This document shows, one piece after another, positions 9,747 to 19,524 of a stretch of 64,000 nt of DNA. The DNA lies in contig NZ_CP043488.1 in assembly GCF_008330945.1 (NCBI RefSeq), forward strand, positions 744,001 to 808,000, written 5' to 3'. The notes below the pieces were generated by a model, which was not told where the DNA came from, made no database searches, and saw only the letters and a list, made by a program, of their open reading frames with translations. Made by a program: the position numbers and the translations under genes. The stretch's first letter is position 1; each line of letters opens with the position of its first letter. Origin of the DNA: Labrys sp. KNU-23 (GTDB lineage: Bacteria; Pseudomonadota; Alphaproteobacteria; Rhizobiales; Labraceae).

Positions 9747-9845
9747 AGCGCTCCAAAGCATTTTCCAGAAGAGGCGGGGGCTTTTCGGTTAAGAAAATGC
9801 ATTGAACAATAGGTTGAGAAGGGTGCGATTCGAACAGATCGAACC
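9747..9845. repeat. decayed extragenic palindromic element
   Basis: This gap contains GCATTTTC (9758-9765) and its complement GAAAATGC (9793-9800), preceded by AGAGCGCTCCAAA. It ends in GGGTGCGATTCGAACAGATC. The order of blocks resembles a mobile extragenic repeat that is very common in Hyphomicrobiales, but with many substitutions. The recognition is from memory, not from a search. Confidence 0.45.
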
Positions 9846-9866
9846 TTGGCGGAGTGCGAGGATCAG

Positions 9867-11000
9867 ATGTCGGATGCCGCAGAAAAGTCGACCGTGTCCG
9901 AAACGCCGCCGCCCGCGCGCAGCATGAGGTCGCGCTGGCTCTATCCGGCTCTGCGTGTCGGCTTCCTCCTGCTTGCTGCCTGGCTGGTCTGGTATGTTGC
10001 CGGCAACTGGAACCGCTGGACCGGTGCCGCCCGCCTTGCGGAGACCGACAATGCCTTCATCGTGGGGGATGTCACGCCCTTGTCGGCCCGCGTCTCCGGC
10101 TACATCAAGGAAGTCCCCATTCACGACTACCAGGCCGTGGAGGCCGGCGACCTCATCGCCGAGATCGAGCCGTCCGACTATCAGGCCCAGCTCGCCTTGG
10201 CACAGGCCAATCTTGCCGCGGCCGAGGCCAGTCTCGCCAATGTCGCCAACCAGAAGAACGTGCAGAATGCCCTGATCCGGCAGGCGGGCGCCAATATCGA
10301 CGCGGGCAGTGCGGATGTGCGGCGCTACCAACTCGAAGCCACGCGCCAGCGCGACCTGCTCAAGACCGGCACGGCAGGCACCCAGCAATCGGTCGAGCAG
10401 GCCGATGCCAACGCCCAGCGTGCCTTGGCCCAGAAGGCGCTCTACGAGGCCCAGCTCGACCAGCAGAAGGCCCTGCTTGCCGGGCTCGACGTGCAGGAGC
10501 AGCAGGTCAGGGCCCAGATCAAGGCCGCCGAGGCACAGGTCACCCTCGCCACCAACAATCTGGGCTACACCAAGATCCGGTCACCGGCGAAAGGGCTCGT
10601 CGGCCAGCGCCAGGTTCGCCCGGGCCAGTTCGTCAATGTCGGCACCCAGGTCATCGCCGTGGTGCCGTTGCCCAATATCTGGGTGGTGGCGAACTACAAG
10701 GAAACGCAGATGACCAATATCCGCCTTGGTCAGCCGGCTCATGTCACCGTTGATGCCTTTCCCGACCTGGTCCTGGCCGGACGGGTCGAAGCCTGGTCGC
10801 CCGGCACCGGCAGTACTTTCGCCCTGCTGCCGCCCGACAATGCGACCGGCAATTTCACCAAGGTCGTGCAGCGCATCCCGGTCAAGATCGCCCTTGACCC
10901 CAACCCAGCGCTGGGAACCCTGATCCGGCCCGGCATGTCGGTGGTTGCGACGGTCGATACCGGCGACAGGGCGGGCACCGCAGCGGCGGCGGCACCATGA
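9867..11000 (+). CDS. HlyD/EmrA-type periplasmic adaptor (membrane fusion protein)
   Basis: This adaptor protein (377 aa) links an inner-membrane pump to the outer membrane. One transmembrane helix (about residues 28-50, LYPALRVGFLLLAAWLVWYV) is followed by a biotinyl-lipoyl half-motif, a long Ala/Gln-rich coiled-coil hairpin (about 105-215), and a beta-barrel with LGYTKIRSPAKGLVG and VVANYKETQ, which are EmrA hallmarks. A TTG codon at 9846 could extend the frame, but the ATG at 9867 follows GCGAGGATCAG. The stop overlaps the start of the MFS gene (ATGA), so the pair is coupled and works as one efflux system. Confidence 0.88.
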   Translation: MSDAAEKSTVSETPPPARSMRSRWLYPALRVGFLLLAAWLVWYVAGNWNRWTGAARLAETDNAFIVGDVTPLSARVSGYIKEVPIHDYQAVEAGDLIAEIEPSDYQAQLALAQANLAAAEASLANVANQKNVQNALIRQAGANIDAGSADVRRYQLEATRQRDLLKTGTAGTQQSVEQADANAQRALAQKALYEAQLDQQKALLAGLDVQEQQVRAQIKAAEAQVTLATNNLGYTKIRSPAKGLVGQRQVRPGQFVNVGTQVIAVVPLPNIWVVANYKETQMTNIRLGQPAHVTVDAFPDLVLAGRVEAWSPGTGSTFALLPPDNATGNFTKVVQRIPVKIALDPNPALGTLIRPGMSVVATVDTGDRAGTAAAAAP

Positions 11001-12616
11001 CGACGGCGGCCGTGACGACCGCCACGCCACTGACCGCCACCGGCGCGGCCCTCGATACGGCGACCCATGCGCCGCCGCGTTTTCGTGCCGATACGCTTCG
11101 TCCCTATATCGGCATCCTCGGCGTGCTGCTGGGCTCCATCATGTCCACGCTCGGCAGCCGCGTTACCAGTTTCGGCCTTGCCGATCTGCGCGGGGGACTG
11201 CATCTGGGCTTCGACGAAGGTGCCTGGATGACCACCACCTTCGCCGTCGGCCAGATGCTGGTCGGGGTTTCCTGCCCCTATCTCGGCGCCATTTTCGGGG
11301 TCCGGCGCATGCTGCTGCTGGGCATCACCCTGCTCTTCGTCGCCAGCCTGCTCGCGCCTCTCTCTCCCAATCTCGGCGCCTTCCTGGCCGCCCAGTTCCT
11401 GGCCGGGGTCGGATCGGGGACGTTCATTCCGCTCACCATCAGCTTCATCGCCCGCAGCCTGCCGCCGCGCCTGATCATCTACGGCATCGCGGTTTATGCC
11501 ATGAATTCGGAGCTCTCGCAGAATGTCGCGGCCTCGCTCGAAGGCTGGTATGCGGACAATCTCTCCTGGCGCTGGATCAGCTGGCAATATTGCGGCCTGC
11601 TGCCGCTGATGTTCACCTGTGTATGGTTCGGTATTCCGCGCGAGGATGTGAAGACCGAGCTCCTGCACCATTTCGACTGGCCGGGCCTGGTCTATGCTGG
11701 GGCGGGCTTCAGCCTGCTTTATGCCGGGCTGGACCAGGGCAACCGGCTCGACTGGACCAATAGCGGCCTGGTCAATGGCCTGTTGATCGCCGGCGCCCTG
11801 GTGACGACGGCCTTCGTCGTGCGCGAGCTATGGGTCAGCCGCAGGCCCTTCCTCAATCTGCGGCTCCTGATGCAACACCATCTTCTGCTGTTGCTGCTCC
11901 TGCTGGCGGGCTTTCGCTTCATCATCCTGTCGACCGCCTACATCATTCCCAATTATCTGCAGTCGGTGCAGAATTTCCGGGAATTGCAGGTCGGCGCCGT
12001 GCTCTTGTGGATCGCCTTGCCCCAGCTCATCATCGTGGTGCCGCTCGGCTATGTCCTCAAGCGCGTCGACGGGCGATGGGTGCTGGCAACGGGCACCGCC
12101 CTCATCGGTATTGCCTGCCTGATGGCGGCCCAGCTCACCAGCGCCTGGGCCACCGACGATTTCCTGCAATCCCAGATCCTGCAGGCCCTCGGCCAGTCCT
12201 TCGCCCTCACGGCGCTGGTCGTCCTGGCGGTGCAGTCGGTCAATCCGGCCGATGCACTCACGATCGGCGCCCTGCTGCAGATCAGCCGCATGTTCGGCGG
12301 CGAGATCGGCACCGCCTTCATGCAGACCTTCGTGCGCGTGCGGGAACAGGTCCATTCCAATCTGATCGGCCTGCATGTCGACAGCCTTGCCGGTGCGACG
12401 GTCGACCGCCTCGCGGCCTATCGCAATGCCGTCAGCGCCCACACGGCGGATGTGGCGATCGCCAGCGCCCGGGCGACGAGCCTGCTGTCCTCGGCCATTG
12501 CCAAGCAGGCGGCGGTGCTGTCCTATATCGACGGTTTCCTGGCCGCTGCCGGCGGCGCCTTCGTCTGCCTCCTGCTGATTGCCCTGCTGCCCAGACCCAA
12601 CCGACTTCCCATCTAG
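10997..12616 (+). CDS. DHA2/EmrB-type MFS drug efflux transporter
   Basis: This inner-membrane proton-driven exporter (539 aa) has the length and 14-helix hydrophobicity pattern of the DHA2 family. Helix 1 carries YIGILGVLLGSIMSTLGSR, helix 2 GAWMTTTFAVGQMLVG, and the third helix region AAQFLAGVGSGTFIPLT, which contains the EmrB motif-C-like glycines. It overlaps the HlyD-like gene by four bases and would form a tripartite pump with an outer-membrane factor that is not encoded here. The substrate cannot be told from sequence. An AT-rich stretch follows the stop. Confidence 0.88.
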   Translation: MTTAAVTTATPLTATGAALDTATHAPPRFRADTLRPYIGILGVLLGSIMSTLGSRVTSFGLADLRGGLHLGFDEGAWMTTTFAVGQMLVGVSCPYLGAIFGVRRMLLLGITLLFVASLLAPLSPNLGAFLAAQFLAGVGSGTFIPLTISFIARSLPPRLIIYGIAVYAMNSELSQNVAASLEGWYADNLSWRWISWQYCGLLPLMFTCVWFGIPREDVKTELLHHFDWPGLVYAGAGFSLLYAGLDQGNRLDWTNSGLVNGLLIAGALVTTAFVVRELWVSRRPFLNLRLLMQHHLLLLLLLLAGFRFIILSTAYIIPNYLQSVQNFRELQVGAVLLWIALPQLIIVVPLGYVLKRVDGRWVLATGTALIGIACLMAAQLTSAWATDDFLQSQILQALGQSFALTALVVLAVQSVNPADALTIGALLQISRMFGGEIGTAFMQTFVRVREQVHSNLIGLHVDSLAGATVDRLAAYRNAVSAHTADVAIASARATSLLSSAIAKQAAVLSYIDGFLAAAGGAFVCLLLIALLPRPNRLPI

Positions 12617-12660
12617 AGAGAATTTATATTTCTCTATATATTTCTTTATTTTATCTAATT
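12614..12660 (+). terminator. AT-rich possible terminator after the efflux operon
   Basis: AGAGAA and TTCTCT form a 6-bp stem with a 7-nt loop just after the stop and are followed by T-rich sequence. The stem is short and AU-rich, so support is modest. The rest of the gap to 12843 shows nothing recognisable. Confidence 0.35.
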
Positions 12661-12843
12661 ATTCTAATCTAATTTCTTAGTTGTGCCACTCCAATGATGT
12701 GCCTTGCCCCGAACGAAACGGGCGAGTGGCCGAAGGCCATATGACCGGAGTATCGACGGGCTGCGAATGAGGTTCTTGCGCCTTGCATCCGGGAGACAAA
12801 CGGTTGGCGCGGTGCCTGGCAACGCGCCCGGTCTCTTCCGTGA

Positions 12844-15666
12844 TCAGAATCTCCAGACGAAATTGCCCCTGACGCTCTGGTCGACGGCTTTTTCGCCGAA
12901 TTGTCCGCTATAGGACACGCCGAGGCTGGCCGCGTGCGACAGGGCCACGCTGATGCCGGTATCGACGACCAGGGCGTCGCGGGCGATCGGCGTGCCGCTG
13001 GCGTTGAAGGCGGAGCCATTGGCCAAGGCGAGCGCGGCCGTCGGCCTGACATCGCCGAAGGCATGGCGCCAGCCCAGGGTGGCCTGGAGGGTGGCGCTGG
13101 TGCCTTCGGTGAGATCGAAGCTGGTGGCCGCACGCAGCCCCAGGGTGGTGAAGCCCAGATTGCTGGTATCGCCTCGGCCGCTCAAGGCCGCATCGCCACC
13201 GGTCTCCCGGAAGCCGTCGGTGTGCAGGTTGAGATAGGCGGCGTTGACGAAGGGCTCGAAGCGGAAGACCTGGGTATCGATGCGATAGCCGAGCTCACCG
13301 AAGAGCTGGGCCGTGCCGGCGTCATAGCTGGTGCTGAGCCTGTCGGCAAAACCCGGCAGCGCCACGGTGCGGTCGCTGTCGATGTCGTGCCAGGTGTAGG
13401 TGGCGCCCAGCCGTAGGGCGAGGGCGTTCCACTGCCGGCCGGCATAGAGGCCGACGTGATAATTGTCGGCCGTGCCCGAGGCGGCGCGCGCATCGACGTC
13501 GAAGCTGGAATGGCTGTAGCCGGCAAAGGCGCCCAGGCGCCAGTCCTGCAGGAACGAGCCCTGGACGAGGGTGTCGAAGCCGATGAGGAAGCCCCCGGTA
13601 TCGTGATCGACCCGGGCATCGCGACCGCCGCCGAGATGGCCCCAGGATCCGAAGCCCTGGGCCCACAAGCCGGACAGGGCTGCCGGGGTGGCCGAGCCGA
13701 ACGGCGCCGGTGCTGCCGCCGGCACATTCTCGGCATAGGCGGTCGGGCCCGAGAGCATGGCTGCAGGTGCGATGGCAGCGAGATCGGCGGTGTAGAGCCG
13801 GTTCAGCACGGCATCGCGGATGAGGCCGCTGTCCTGGACCAGCACGCTGCGGGCCGAGGCATGGATGTCGCCGGACAGGGTCGAGAAGGCCTGGCGGGCG
13901 CTGGCGACATCCGGCGCTTTGGCGACGGCCTGATAGAGCGTGCTGCCGCTCGCCAGCGTCTCCACGCCGTCGGCGACGGCGCGCTGGCTCTGGCTGCTGG
14001 CGACCGAGGCGAAGGTGGTGTCGTTGCGCGTGACCTTCAGATAGACGTTGTTGGCATTCTGGGACAGGCCGAGATCGACGAAGGGGGCGTTGTCGACCAC
14101 CTTGGCGAACTGGCCGGTGATGCCGCCATTGGCGGTGAGGATCTTGTAGGTCTGGCCGATCGTGTAGCTGCCCGTGGCAGGGATGACCGAAACCGTGCCG
14201 CCATTGAGGGTGGCGGTGCCGGTGGCGTGAATGAAATCGTTCTGCCCGGCGGCGTTGATGTTCACCTGGATGGTGCCGCCATCATTGACGAAGTTGCGCA
14301 CCGTCAGCGTGGTCGGGCCGCCGGCCTGGAAGGCGATCTTGCCGGCATTCTTCACCGTGCCGGTGACGCTGGAATTGCCGCCCCCGGGGATCGCCCAAAG
14401 GGCCGTGGCGGAACTCAGCACGACTGTGCTGGCGTTGGTGGCCGAGCCTGTCCAATGAGCAGAATCGGCCAAGGTTACATTGCCTCGCGAGGTGCCATTC
14501 ACAGTCAGATTGCCGGTCCATGTCGTGGTGCCGCGCAGGCTGGCCGACAGGGTGTTTGCCCCATCCGCGGCAGGTGCCCCCACCGCCATGTCTCCGGAGA
14601 GCGTGGAATCGATTGCGCTCAGGTTGAGCGCACTGGGCAGATGGAAGATGCGGCCCGTTCCGACATCGGCGAGCAAGCCGCCACCGCCTTTGAAAGCCGT
14701 GATGTCCGAGCCGGTCAGACGCACCGAGGCTCTTCCGCCATCGGCATAGATGGCCGCGCCGGCCGAGTTCATCGTAAGCTGGCTGTTGTCCAGGACGAAG
14801 GCCGCGTTTTCCGTCACGGCGTTCGAGACGTGGATGCCCCAGATCGCTCCCCCCGAATTGGCGCCATCCAGCTCGCTGTTGGAGACCTTGATGGTGCTGA
14901 CACTGCCGCCGCTCAGCAAGGAGGTGCCGCTGCTCTGGTTGGTATCGGCATGGATCTTCATGCCGGTTGCCGTCAAAACTCCGTCGGCGACCGCCGAAAA
15001 AACGCCTTGGCCTGCTCCCGTCAGTGAAATGGTTCCGCCGCCTTTCAGATCGACCCGGCTGCCATCGCTGCTGTTGGCGACGTAGAGCCAGGCACCACTG
15101 GCATTGATCGGGCCATTCACGGTGATGGTGCTGTCGAACTGCGCAGAAAGGCCATCCGACCAGGCACCGTGGCCCACCAGGGTGGTTTGGCCGCTGAACG
15201 TCATGCGGCTGCTCCGGGAGGCTATCGCACCCCTGGCAACGTCTGCGACGTCAAGGTTCAGATCGGTCGCATAGATCGTGGCCCCCGCTACGTCTCCCCA
15301 ATTGGCTTGCAGCCCCGTCGAGCTCCCGCCGACGCGAACGGTTCCTCCGCCCTTCAGATTGATGGTCGCCCCATCCTCGGCAAAGATGCCGATGTCGTAG
15401 TCGTCGCCATTCGAGGCAGGTGGTACCGTGACGTCGATGGGTGTGTCGGCATTGCTGTAGAGCAATGAGCCCTTGTCGATGGCGTGAAAGCAGATCTCGT
15501 TCTTGCAGGTTGCCTGGGCAGGCATGATGCGCACCGTCTGTCCGCCGCTGGCCGTTACCTGGGCATAGGCGGACTGGCACGGCATGACGGCGCTCGATGC
15601 CAGCAGGAAACTCAGAAGCGAGCGCCTGGTCAGGCGGGAGCGAGCGTTTCCGATCGGCGACGTCAT
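12844..15666 (-). CDS. Autotransporter (type Va) with outer-membrane beta-barrel
   Basis: This 940-aa protein delivers its own passenger to the cell surface. The signal region (residues 1-35) carries a twin-arginine-like R-R-S-L-L-S-F segment and ends at SAYAQ. The passenger (about 36-640) is rich in Gly, Thr, Ser and Asn with short beta-helix-like repeats such as INLKGGGTVRVGG and VDLKGGGTISLTG, plus a PATR-like segment near AGKIAFQAGG. The C-terminal barrel (about 667-940) begins at LWAQGFGSWG and ends in FVWRF, with the terminal aromatic typical of outer-membrane proteins. No protease or lipase motif is visible, so adhesion or aggregation is the likeliest role. It is a single gene with a long AT-rich upstream region. 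Confidence 0.9.
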   Translation of the reverse strand: MTSPIGNARSRLTRRSLLSFLLASSAVMPCQSAYAQVTASGGQTVRIMPAQATCKNEICFHAIDKGSLLYSNADTPIDVTVPPASNGDDYDIGIFAEDGATINLKGGGTVRVGGSSTGLQANWGDVAGATIYATDLNLDVADVARGAIASRSSRMTFSGQTTLVGHGAWSDGLSAQFDSTITVNGPINASGAWLYVANSSDGSRVDLKGGGTISLTGAGQGVFSAVADGVLTATGMKIHADTNQSSGTSLLSGGSVSTIKVSNSELDGANSGGAIWGIHVSNAVTENAAFVLDNSQLTMNSAGAAIYADGGRASVRLTGSDITAFKGGGGLLADVGTGRIFHLPSALNLSAIDSTLSGDMAVGAPAADGANTLSASLRGTTTWTGNLTVNGTSRGNVTLADSAHWTGSATNASTVVLSSATALWAIPGGGNSSVTGTVKNAGKIAFQAGGPTTLTVRNFVNDGGTIQVNINAAGQNDFIHATGTATLNGGTVSVIPATGSYTIGQTYKILTANGGITGQFAKVVDNAPFVDLGLSQNANNVYLKVTRNDTTFASVASSQSQRAVADGVETLASGSTLYQAVAKAPDVASARQAFSTLSGDIHASARSVLVQDSGLIRDAVLNRLYTADLAAIAPAAMLSGPTAYAENVPAAAPAPFGSATPAALSGLWAQGFGSWGHLGGGRDARVDHDTGGFLIGFDTLVQGSFLQDWRLGAFAGYSHSSFDVDARAASGTADNYHVGLYAGRQWNALALRLGATYTWHDIDSDRTVALPGFADRLSTSYDAGTAQLFGELGYRIDTQVFRFEPFVNAAYLNLHTDGFRETGGDAALSGRGDTSNLGFTTLGLRAATSFDLTEGTSATLQATLGWRHAFGDVRPTAALALANGSAFNASGTPIARDALVVDTGISVALSHAASLGVSYSGQFGEKAVDQSVRGNFVWRF

Positions 15667-16218
15667 GGGCTTCCTCCTTCACGTGGCCGTTCAGGTCTGT
15701 GCAACCGCCTGACGGGGCCGGCCGGATGCCTTATGGAGAAGGCGCGCCGAACGCTTGGGAAATGAGATATATCCTATTATTTAGCAGAATATGAATCAAA
15801 ATTATTGTGTTTTATTGATACTTACAAGTGTGTAATTTCTAAAATTCAGTTGATATTGAATAATAAATTATCCGAGAATCATCAATCAAGAATAATATTC
15901 ACACATTGAATTGAGACAATCGACGAATGGTATCGAATCGTTTGCCGGACGTAGAAGTTTTTGTTGGGATTCGTTACGTCTCCGGTCATGTCCCTGTCGT
16001 GAGGGACATAACCTGTCACCGTCGCGGCGGATTGATGCAAATGCGGAATGTCCGCTCTTGCGGATCCGTGAAGGAGACGTCCAAGCCCGTCGGCTCCGGC
16101 CGCGCCGTGAGACCGGCGGTTCCGGGCACCGTCCGTCGACAGGGGCGCCTGCCATCCGACCACGTCGAAGCAGATGGAGCCAGGGGCCACTACCCCGCCG
16201 GTCCCTGGCTGAGGAGAG
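15667..16218. other. AT-rich intergenic region upstream of the autotransporter
   Basis: This stretch of 552 bases lies between two genes that both run leftward. Bases 15770-15960 are markedly AT-rich and must hold the autotransporter promoter. I see no convincing gene, tRNA or repeat. The short frames present have no ribosome site and no family resemblance. Confidence 0.6.
16178..16210 (-). terminator. hairpin after the polyol kinase/dehydrogenase operon
   Basis: AGCCAGGG (16178-16185) pairs with CCCTGGCT (16203-16210) about 10 bases beyond the stop of the leftward dehydrogenase gene. There is no U-tract in that direction, so it may act with Rho or simply protect the 3' end. Confidence 0.35.
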
Positions 16219-17874
16219 TTATTTTTCGAGCTGAATGCGATGGCGGGCCGCGAGAATCTCCCGCGTTTTTGCCAGCTGTTCGTTGCGATGCGCCTCGTCC
16301 CATCCGAGGGCCTCGGCCGCCACGTCGGCGATCTCCACCAGATCGCGACCGGTGAGGCGGCCGGTGATGGCCAGGGTGCTGCGCCGCATCACGATATCCT
16401 CGAGTGCCACGACCTGCTCGTGGCGTACCAGCCAGTCGATTTCGCCTGGGGAATAGTCGCCCGCATCTGCCAATCGGGCTGCCTGCGGTCCTTCATGAGC
16501 CAGGATGGCTCGTGCCGTCGTGCCATAGCGGCGGAGCAACTCCGCAACGCGCGTGGCGGATGCACCGGTGGCCTTTGCCGTCTGTTCGATCCAATGTGCG
16601 TGGGCGGCCGGTTCCGTCGGATAGTCACGACCACCGCCGATGGCGAGGTCCCGCGTGCCGCGCCTGCGTGCCTGGCCAAGGCGCTGCAGGATGAGGTCGC
16701 AGACCTCTTCGGCAAAGCCGCGAAAGGTCGTCCATTTGCCGCCGACCAGCGAGATGATCGGGTAGGGGCGGTCCTTGGCGGGTTCCAGCACGGGCGCCGA
16801 ATGATCACGACTGATCAGCCCGGCCGCCGTATTGCCCGAGGCGGGCAGGGGACGAATGCCGGAATAGGCGTAGACGATCTGGTCGCGGGAGAAAGCGAGG
16901 CCGGGCAGGAGATCGCGCAGGCTCTTGAGGAAATAGTCGATCTCCTCGTCGTCGCAGCGAACCGTGTCGGGATCGTCGGCGCGGATGTCGGTAGAGCCGA
17001 CCAGGGCCCGGCCGAGATAGTCGTAGACCAGGCAGATGCGGCCGTCATTGGCCTCGAAATAGATCATCCGTCCCTTGAGCGCCGCGAGCAGCTCGGGATG
17101 GTGGAGCAGGATGTGCGAGCCCTTGGTGCCGCCGATCAGCTTGGTGGGCGAACCGAGGGCCTGGTTGACGTGATCGATCCAGGGACCGGCCGCATTGACG
17201 ACGATCCGCGGGCGAACGGCCCGCTCCGTGCCGTCTGGTCCGCGCAGGCCTATGACGTCGTTCTCGGCCGACACCAGGCTCGTATAGTTCAGAGCTTCGG
17301 AGCCCGGGCTGGCCGCCATGCCGTCCTGCAGCAGTTCCAACACGAGCCGTTCCGGACAGGTGACCTTGGCGTCGTAATAGGTGCCGGCGGCAACGATTTT
17401 CGGCGTCATCGGCGCGATTTCAGTCAACGTACGTCGGCGGGACCACAAAGCATGCCGGGGCATGACGCGATGGCGGGCGCCATAGAAATCGTAGAGCGCC
17501 AGGCCGATCTTGATCAGCACGGCGCCACGGTTGCGCGGCGCCGTGGTCGAACCGAACAATGTGCGCAACGCCGCCGGGATGCCCTGCAGCCAGGAGAAGA
17601 TCGGGATCACGGTGGACAGGGGCTCGACGAGGTGGGGCGCATTGCGCAGCAGAAGATTGCGCTCCAGCGTCGACTGGGCGACGAGGCGCAATTCCCCCGT
17701 TTCCAGATATTTGATGCCGCCATGGATCAGCCGGGACGGCGCGGCGCTGGTGCCCGAACCGAAATCAGCCTTGTCGGCGATCAGGCAGGTCAGGCCCTGC
17801 TCGCAGAGATCGCGAAACAGGCCCGCGCCGTTGATGCCGGCGCCGAGGATGAGAACGTCAATGTCTTTGGTCAT
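16219..17874 (-). CDS. GlpD-family FAD-dependent polyol/glycerol phosphate dehydrogenase
   Basis: This flavoprotein of 551 aa oxidises a polyol phosphate. It has the dinucleotide motif LGAGINGAG at the N-terminus, SRLIHGGIKYLETGELRL, NAAGPWIDH and a C-terminal SLVGGKWTTFRGFA segment, all standard for glycerol-3-phosphate dehydrogenase relatives. The start at 17874 (MTKDID) matches the family; a longer form to 17919 lacks support. It is the last gene of the leftward operon and follows an FGGY kinase by 57 bp, so it probably oxidises that kinase's product. It is distinct from eryB at 27279-28817. The substrate could be glycerol 3-phosphate or another polyol phosphate. Confidence 0.82.
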   Translation of the reverse strand: MTKDIDVLILGAGINGAGLFRDLCEQGLTCLIADKADFGSGTSAAPSRLIHGGIKYLETGELRLVAQSTLERNLLLRNAPHLVEPLSTVIPIFSWLQGIPAALRTLFGSTTAPRNRGAVLIKIGLALYDFYGARHRVMPRHALWSRRRTLTEIAPMTPKIVAAGTYYDAKVTCPERLVLELLQDGMAASPGSEALNYTSLVSAENDVIGLRGPDGTERAVRPRIVVNAAGPWIDHVNQALGSPTKLIGGTKGSHILLHHPELLAALKGRMIYFEANDGRICLVYDYLGRALVGSTDIRADDPDTVRCDDEEIDYFLKSLRDLLPGLAFSRDQIVYAYSGIRPLPASGNTAAGLISRDHSAPVLEPAKDRPYPIISLVGGKWTTFRGFAEEVCDLILQRLGQARRRGTRDLAIGGGRDYPTEPAAHAHWIEQTAKATGASATRVAELLRRYGTTARAILAHEGPQAARLADAGDYSPGEIDWLVRHEQVVALEDIVMRRSTLAITGRLTGRDLVEIADVAAEALGWDEAHRNEQLAKTREILAARHRIQLEK

Positions 17875-17931
17875 GTCAAATACCGATGAGGTCGGGCTGT
17901 GCCGGGTTGGCCGGCGCAAGACCGCTTTGCT

Positions 17932-19455
17932 CTAGGCCGCTTGCGAGGCCAGGGCTTCGATGCGCGGCCACAGGGGCGCAAGTTGCGTGGCGATGTCGCA
18001 ATGCAGCGCGTAGCGCTCCTGCAACTGCCGGCTGCGCGTGGGATCCGGCTGGTAATGCCGGGCGAGAGCTGCGAGATCGCGCGGATCGTCCGTTGGCGAC
18101 GCATAGAGGCCGGCACCGGCGCCAGCGCATAACGCGGCGCCCCATGCGGCTGCCTCCTCCGTTTCGTTCACGGTGACAGGCAGGCCGAGCGCATCGGCGA
18201 AGATCTGGGCGTACAGGGGATTTCTCGAAATGCCGCCCGTCAGGCTGATGGTGCGGGGGGAAAAGCCTTCGCGCAGGGCGTCGACGTGGACCCGGTGGTT
18301 GAAGGCGATGCCTTCGATCACGGCGCGCAGCATGTCGCCGCGATCATGCCAGCCGCGCAGGCCGAGAAAGCCGGCGCTGGCGGTCGCGCCGTGGGGGGAC
18401 CCGTAGAGATAGGGGTGAAAGAGCACCGTGGAAGGCCGGGCGAGGGCGGCCTCGATTTCGGCGCCGACGGCGGCATGGATGGAGGTGTTCATCTCCTCCG
18501 CCGTGCGGCGTTCGATGGCGCAGAGCGTATCCAGGAACCAGTCATAATTGGCGGCGGAGGCCGGCGATATGCTCATATGGTTCCATTCGCCCGGCCTGAT
18601 ACCGTTGCGGCAGAACCAGCGTGCATCGGTCTTCGGCGTGCTGGCGATCGTCTCGTTGATCGAATAGGTCCCCGCGACGATCGCGACGGTGCCCTCGCGA
18701 TGGCCGCCGATGCCGAGGGCGGAGGCGACGACGTCGTGCACGCCGGCCACCACCGGGATGCCGGCCCTCAGGCCGGTCGCGGCGGCTGCGGCCTGCGAGA
18801 CCGTGCCGATGATCTCGTCCGGCCGGGTAACCGCGGGCAGGGCGCCGGCAAGGCCATCGAGGCCGAAGATCGAAAGGATGTCCGGCTCAAAGACCTGGCT
18901 TTGCACGGATGTGAACGAGGTGCTGGCCTCGGTGAGATCCGTGCCGAGCGTTCCGGTCAGGCAAAAGCGCAGCCAGTCCTTGCAGGCCAGGACATGGGCG
19001 ATCCTGGCGAAGCGCTCGGGCTCGTGGCGTTTGATCCAGGCCAGCAGCGCCGAGGGCGCCGAGGCATGCGCGACCTGGCCGGTGCGGGCGAGGGCGATGG
19101 CGGCGGTGCCGTCCCTATCCCACTCGGCCACGACCGAGGCAGCGCGGCTGTCGAGCGAGAGGATGCCGTTGCCGAGTGGCCGGCGCTCCGCGTCGAGAAG
19201 ATAGAGGCCGTCACCATGGGCGGTCGCGGCAACCGCCGCGACATCGCCGGCGGGACGCCCGGCTTTTTCGAGCGCTTCGGCAATGGCCTCGGCCGTCGCC
19301 TGCCAGAGGCCCACCATGTCGCGTTCGACATGGTGGGGATGGGGGATGATCTGGGGAATGCGCCGGCGGGCAACCGCGAGCAGCGTGCCTTTTTCATCGA
19401 AGACGGCTGCCTTGGTCACCGTCAGCCCATTATCGATTCCGATGAGGGTCGGCAT
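17932..19455 (-). CDS. FGGY-family carbohydrate kinase (L-xylulose/polyol kinase-like)
   Basis: A cytoplasmic ATP-dependent sugar or polyol kinase (507 aa). The N-terminal ASKHA phosphate loop is IGIDNGLTVTKAAVFD, the central region has HVLACKDWLRFCLTG, and the C-terminal ATP-site motif is ISLTGGISRNPLYAQIFAD followed by NETEEAAAWGAA. Overall it looks closer to E. coli Lyx (L-xylulose kinase) than to EryA. It sits between a DeoR-type regulator and a GlpD-like dehydrogenase, downstream of the erythritol-type transporter genes. A kinase followed by a dehydrogenase suggests a second polyol, such as another tetritol or pentitol, entering through the same transporter. The exact substrate is open. 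Confidence 0.82.
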   Translation of the reverse strand: MPTLIGIDNGLTVTKAAVFDEKGTLLAVARRRIPQIIPHPHHVERDMVGLWQATAEAIAEALEKAGRPAGDVAAVAATAHGDGLYLLDAERRPLGNGILSLDSRAASVVAEWDRDGTAAIALARTGQVAHASAPSALLAWIKRHEPERFARIAHVLACKDWLRFCLTGTLGTDLTEASTSFTSVQSQVFEPDILSIFGLDGLAGALPAVTRPDEIIGTVSQAAAAATGLRAGIPVVAGVHDVVASALGIGGHREGTVAIVAGTYSINETIASTPKTDARWFCRNGIRPGEWNHMSISPASAANYDWFLDTLCAIERRTAEEMNTSIHAAVGAEIEAALARPSTVLFHPYLYGSPHGATASAGFLGLRGWHDRGDMLRAVIEGIAFNHRVHVDALREGFSPRTISLTGGISRNPLYAQIFADALGLPVTVNETEEAAAWGAALCAGAGAGLYASPTDDPRDLAALARHYQPDPTRSRQLQERYALHCDIATQLAPLWPRIEALASQAA

Positions 19456-19524
19456 TGGCAGGCACTCCGTCGCGAAGGGTTGTTGCAGATGATGCGAGAC
19501 CGCCGGATGAAATGCCGGATATCG

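Noticed and set aside
13456..15027. 523-codon plus-strand frame opposite the autotransporter
   Set aside because: Antisense shadow of Gly/Thr-rich repeats; no ribosome site or recognisable domain.
16240..17889. 549-codon plus-strand frame opposite the GlpD-like gene
   Set aside because: Shadow frame; the minus-strand protein carries the FAD motif and conserved GlpD segments.
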